From Kutzneria sp. CA-103260 (lineage in GTDB: Bacteria > Actinomycetota > Actinomycetes > Mycobacteriales > Pseudonocardiaceae), in the NCBI RefSeq assembly GCF_018263855.1, contig NZ_CP073318.1, forward strand, positions 1,798,001 through 1,862,000: a stretch of DNA of 64,000 bases. Direction: 5' to 3'. Shown here one piece after another: positions 61,601 to 64,000 of this stretch (positions are counted from its first letter, which is position 1; each line of letters starts with the position of its first letter). The notes below the pieces were generated by a model, which saw nothing but the letters and a program-made list of their open reading frames with translations, made no database searches and was not told the DNA's origin. The translations under genes were made by a program, and so were the position numbers.

Positions 61601-62627
61601 CGTCGGCCGCGGGGCCGAGGTGTCCACCGCCGGCCATCTCGATCCCGACCTGCTCACGTTGGAACAGGAGAGCTTCGTCGCCGACATGGCGACGGTCGGC
61701 GCGGCCACCTTCGCCAACGGACGCGTGGCGTTCCTGCCCACCGTGGTCGGACGCCGGGCGTTCGTCGGCAACGCCTCGGTGGTGCCGGCCGGGACCAGCC
61801 TGGGGGCGCAGTCGCTGGTTGGGGTGAGCACGGTGCCGCCGGGGGAAGAGGTGCCGGTCGGCTCGTCCTGGCTGGGCTCGCCGGCGATGCACCTGCCCCG
61901 CCGGCAGGACAGCGGCGACTTCCCGGAGGAGACGACTTTCCGGCCGCCGCGACAGATCGTGTGGCAGCGGCTGGGCATCGAGTTCGCGCGGGCCACGCTG
62001 CCGGCGTCGGTGCTGGGCCTGAGCTTCTACCTGTTCCTGCTCACCCTGTCCGGCCTGGCCTACGACCGGGACCTGCCGGTGCCGGCGCTGGCCTCGCCGC
62101 TGGTGGCGATGGCGTCCGGGATCGCCGTGATCGCGTACTGCGCGGCGGTCAAGCGCAATGTCGTTGGCGTGTACAGGCCCCGGGTGGAGCCGCTGTGGAG
62201 CCCGTTCGTGCGGCGCAGCGAGTTCGTCACCGGGCTCTATGAGGCCGCCGCTGTACCGGCCGGCCTCGGCCTGCTGGTCGGCACGCCGTTCCTGCCGCCG
62301 CTGCTGCGCTGGTTCGGGGCCCGGATCGGGCGGCGCACCTGGATCGGCACCACCTACCTGACCGAGTTCGACCTCGTCGAGGTGGGGGACGACGCCACCA
62401 TCGGCACCGAGGTCTCCTTGCAGACCCACCTGTTCGAGGACCGGGTGATGAAGATGTCGGTGGTCACGGTCGGAGCCGGGGCGACCATCGGCACCCGGGC
62501 GATCGTGCTCTACGACGCCATCGTCGGCGACGAGGTGTCCCTGGGGTCGTTGTCGCTGCTGATGAAGGGCGAGCACCTCACGGCCGGCACGTCGTGGCAC
62601 GGCATTCCCGCGCAGGTGCGCCCATGA
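58656..62627 (+). CDS. Pls-type nonribosomal peptide synthetase (A-PCP-membrane LbH)
   Basis: A 1323-aa protein. An adenylation domain (A3 motif YTSGSSGRPKG at residues 176-186; GQYGPTEAT-type TYGPTEATVTATWC; YRTGDLGRM; GHRVDLGEIES; PSGKVDRKQL) is followed by a carrier domain (LGGHSLLAATV, Ser 568), then about six TM segments alternating with left-handed beta-helix hexapeptide regions (for example GAGAFVGANAVLEPGSTVG; GVSTVPPGEEVPVGSSW). This is the epsilon-poly-L-lysine synthetase architecture with the TIGR02353-type C-terminus. It has no condensation or thioesterase domain. GTG 58656 follows GGAGG; three TTA codons lie at residues 64, 278 and 578. Substrate is not proven; a basic amino acid is likely. 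Confidence 0.88.
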   Translation: MLVNLSSTTEVAPPRTGVPQVRRLHQIVERTLGRTPDAIALEAGGVALTYSELDRRANQLAHHLRDRGVRSGSRTAILLHRSVETYVSLLAIGKAGAAFVPIDPASPPDRIAYIAEDSAVDLLLTAGDLTARTTELACPVLDLTAQADAVDDEPTARPDLAEDDVLDPDPSAYVIYTSGSSGRPKGVEVAQSSICNFLDVVPSVYDVRPTDRVYQGMTISFDFSIEEIWPTWAVGATLVAGPSDSRRLGAELADFLEESGITVLYCVPTLLATIPRELPLVRNLLVGGEACPRQLVERWSRPGRRILNTYGPTEATVTATWCDLMPGRPVTIGVPLPTYSTVLLDDDLQPVPDGEVGEICIGGPGVAKGYVGRPELTADKFIRHPLAPAGSRLYRTGDLGRMTDDGEIEYLGRADSEVKIRGHRVDLGEIESVLLEDPAIPEAATAMVAVSPSATELVAYVVPGPDCAEPEDALHRRLRDKLRDRLPAYMVPAYFVSLSGLPMMPSGKVDRKQLPAPHSGRLAGDGPVVGPETDAERLVAEVWAEAFGLDPAELSVTADFFTELGGHSLLAATVVSRLRQQEFGAGVALRDLYDNPTARSLAAHLSTATAPAPRPVQPRYEPLRHGWRRSAAGAVQLVIIYALMLVITLPVAYVYTQNNGEVSMEVLVQLLVAILVSYLGVRWLVPLVVVGPLSLGIKPGRYRLWGLTYLRLWTLDMLLGIGPMPVVSGSGLMPIYLRALGAKVGSRAIIASSSISLPALVEIGRDAAIGYGAVVRPWRVEDGWVTVGRITIGAGAFVGANAVLEPGSTVGAEAALADQSLLGRGESVPAGERWAGSPSQPVEALTPAVETMVRSKTPLPGWRPQQILMTLLGIGVLEVGAICLILPSVGLVWWALLEWGVLAGVAATVLAGPVFVITVCIVVALGRNAVLPHTPVGVYPVRSVLGVRKWVADKLLEFSLTFTNSLYATLYTGPWLRCLGANVGRGAEVSTAGHLDPDLLTLEQESFVADMATVGAATFANGRVAFLPTVVGRRAFVGNASVVPAGTSLGAQSLVGVSTVPPGEEVPVGSSWLGSPAMHLPRRQDSGDFPEETTFRPPRQIVWQRLGIEFARATLPASVLGLSFYLFLLTLSGLAYDRDLPVPALASPLVAMASGIAVIAYCAAVKRNVVGVYRPRVEPLWSPFVRRSEFVTGLYEAAAVPAGLGLLVGTPFLPPLLRWFGARIGRRTWIGTTYLTEFDLVEVGDDATIGTEVSLQTHLFEDRVMKMSVVTVGAGATIGTRAIVLYDAIVGDEVSLGSLSLLMKGEHLTAGTSWHGIPAQVRP

Positions 62628-63286
62628 CGCCGTTGGCTCTCGTGTACCGGGGCCCGGCCACGACGCCGGGCTGCCCCGAAGCGGTCGCGGATCTGTTGCG
62701 GGCCGCCGATCACGGATTCGATGTGCGGTTCGTCGGGCCGAAGGAGGACATCGACCTCGGCACGGACGTGTTGGCCTCGGCGACTCTCTATGCCCAGCCG
62801 GGCGGCGGGACCCTGGGGCGCGCCTTCCGCAAGCTGCGCCGGCACCGTGACGAGATACGGGCATTTGTCGCCAGGGGCGGCGGATATCTCGGCTTCTGCC
62901 TCGGCGGCTACCTGGCCGGCGCGACCCCCGGCTTCGGGCTGCTGCCCGGCGACACCGACCAGTACATCATTTCCAAGGGCGCGACCGTACGTCATGACCG
63001 GAACGCGCTGGTGTCGGTGAACTGGCGGGGGCGGACGCGGGAACTGTTCTTTCAGGACGGTCCGCAGTTCCTGGTGGAGCGCCGGGAGAAGACGGCCGTG
63101 CTGGCCCACTATCCAAACGGGACGGTCGCGGCGCTGGTCGCCCGGTTCGGCCAGGGCCGGGTCGGCGTGGTCGGGCCACACCCGGAGGCCTCGTCCGACT
63201 GGTTCACCGACGCCGGACTGGCTGTGCCGCGACCACTCGGCACCGATCTGGGGCTGGATCTCGTGAACGCGGTGATGAAGTCATGA
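62624..63286 (+). CDS. BPL_N / glutamine amidotransferase-like protein
   Basis: A 220-aa protein of the type named after the N-terminal half of some biotin-protein ligases. It has LVYRGPATTPGCPEAVADLL, YAQPGGGTLGRAFRKLRRHR, and the nucleophile elbow GYLGFCLGGYLAGATPGFGL with a cysteine in a class-I glutaminase-like site, then VGVVGPHPEASSDWF. It has no ligase part. ATGA overlap with the synthetase suggests a linked job, for example modifying or hydrolysing the peptide product. Such proteins often accompany Pls-type genes. Confidence 0.82.
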   Translation: MTPLALVYRGPATTPGCPEAVADLLRAADHGFDVRFVGPKEDIDLGTDVLASATLYAQPGGGTLGRAFRKLRRHRDEIRAFVARGGGYLGFCLGGYLAGATPGFGLLPGDTDQYIISKGATVRHDRNALVSVNWRGRTRELFFQDGPQFLVERREKTAVLAHYPNGTVAALVARFGQGRVGVVGPHPEASSDWFTDAGLAVPRPLGTDLGLDLVNAVMKS

Positions 63287-64000
63287 GCGCCACGAAGCGT
63301 CTGCTCGGGGTGGACGCCACCCGCGGCATCGCGCTGCTGGGCATGATGGCCGTGCACTCGCTGCTGGACGAGAGCTCCCCGGGCCACGCCTCGCTGTCCT
63401 TCGCCATCTTCGGCGGCCGGGCCGCGGCGACGTTCGCGGTGCTGGCCGGGGTCGGCATGGCGTTCATGACCGGGCGGCGGCGGGTGCGGCTGGCCGAGTT
63501 CGGGCCCACGGCGGCGATGCTGGCCACGCGGGCGCTGATGATCGGCCTGATCGGGCTCTGCCTCGGCTACACCGACGCCAGCTACGCGGCCGTGATCCTG
63601 CCTTACTACGCCATTCTGTTCCTGCTGGCCATCCCGCTGGTGATCCAGCCGAGCTGGCTGATCGGCGTGGTGGGCGCGGTCGTGGTGACGGTGGTGCCGC
63701 CGCTGACCCACGTGCTGCAGAACCAGCTGCCCACGCCGCCGCTGACCAATCCGACGTTCACCGACGCCATCACCCATCCGCTTGACCTGCTCACCGAGCT
63801 GTCGATCACGGGCGAGTACCCGGCGATCCCGTGGATGGCCTACGTCTGCGTCGGCCTGATCGTCGGCCGGTTGTCGCTGGCCCGGATCCGAGTCGCGGTG
63901 GCGCTGTTGGCGACTGGGACGGTGCTGGCGGTCGGCGCAGCGACGGCGTCCTGGATCCTGCTCAACAAGTACGGCGGGCTGGCGGCGATCTGGGCCGCGC
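63283..64000 (+). CDS. DUF1624/HGSNAT-like membrane acetyltransferase, N-terminal part
   Basis: Starts at ATG 63283 (ATGA with the previous gene) and is open to the right edge, 239 codons. It starts with VDATRGIALLGMMAVHSLLD, the catalytic-His first-helix pattern of DUF1624/HGSNAT-type transmembrane acyltransferases. Several further membrane helices follow (AAATFAVLAGVGMAFMTGRR). It should use acyl-CoA to acylate a substrate across the membrane, perhaps N-acylating the Pls product. The C-terminus is outside the window. Confidence 0.82.
   Translation, partial: MSATKRLLGVDATRGIALLGMMAVHSLLDESSPGHASLSFAIFGGRAAATFAVLAGVGMAFMTGRRRVRLAEFGPTAAMLATRALMIGLIGLCLGYTDASYAAVILPYYAILFLLAIPLVIQPSWLIGVVGAVVVTVVPPLTHVLQNQLPTPPLTNPTFTDAITHPLDLLTELSITGEYPAIPWMAYVCVGLIVGRLSLARIRVAVALLATGTVLAVGAATASWILLNKYGGLAAIWAA

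Overview
The window is high-GC DNA (roughly 70% by eye) with ATGA/GTGA start-stop overlaps, frequent GTG starts and scattered rare TTA codons. Together with SARP-type regulators, a Pls-type peptide synthetase and an IS701-family element, this points to an actinomycete, probably a filamentous member of the Pseudonocardiales or a relative (inference from style, not from a marker gene). LEFT PART (1-27,862): a complete extracellular contractile injection system (eCIS) locus. Rightward genes encode a DUF4255/Pvc16-like protein, an Ig-like carboxypeptidase-regulatory protein, two tail sheaths, two tail tubes, a LysM baseplate protein, a small linker protein, a gp27-like hub, a gp5/VgrG-like spike, a membrane-anchored protein, gp25, gpJ, a propeller-fused tail protein I, a tape-measure-like protein, an AAA+ ATPase and two related terminal proteins. 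Two DUF4157 (HELAH) proteins, one on each strand, are effector candidates. Three short BTAD/SARP-like regulators bracket the locus, two on the left and one on the right, and a 17-bp-stem perfect inverted repeat lies in the divergent promoter region. MIDDLE (27,963-37,881): an NlpC/P60 cell-wall hydrolase, then a guanidine catabolism locus. An allophanate hydrolase faces an operon of APC permease, two DUF1989 proteins (carboxyguanidine deiminase subunits) and a carboxyltransferase-only carboxylase protein. Upstream of the permease I can read a ykkC/guanidine-I riboswitch. The carboxylase lacks its biotin carboxylase and BCCP domains, so the pathway looks split. An M4 metalloprotease with a very strong terminator follows. 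PKS CLUSTER (38,136-50,289): a translationally coupled operon of AT-ACP, FabL-type enoyl reductase fused to KS and half a KS, KR-DH, cytochrome P450, KR with a catalytically altered DH, and a GT39-like membrane glycosyltransferase. It resembles PUFA-type iterative synthases broken into unusual pieces. RIGHT PART (50,301-64,000): RidA and HxlR (divergent), a TetR-SRPBCC pair with a clear operator, a methyltransferase lying between two IS701-type ends, a frameshifted IS701 copy, a DUF222-HNH endonuclease, a repeat- and G4-prone gap, an MBL-fold hydrolase with a SnoaL-like protein divergent from a TetR gene, and finally a Pls-type (epsilon-polylysine-synthetase-like) A-PCP-membrane protein coupled to a BPL_N amidotransferase-like protein and a DUF1624-like membrane acetyltransferase that runs off the end.
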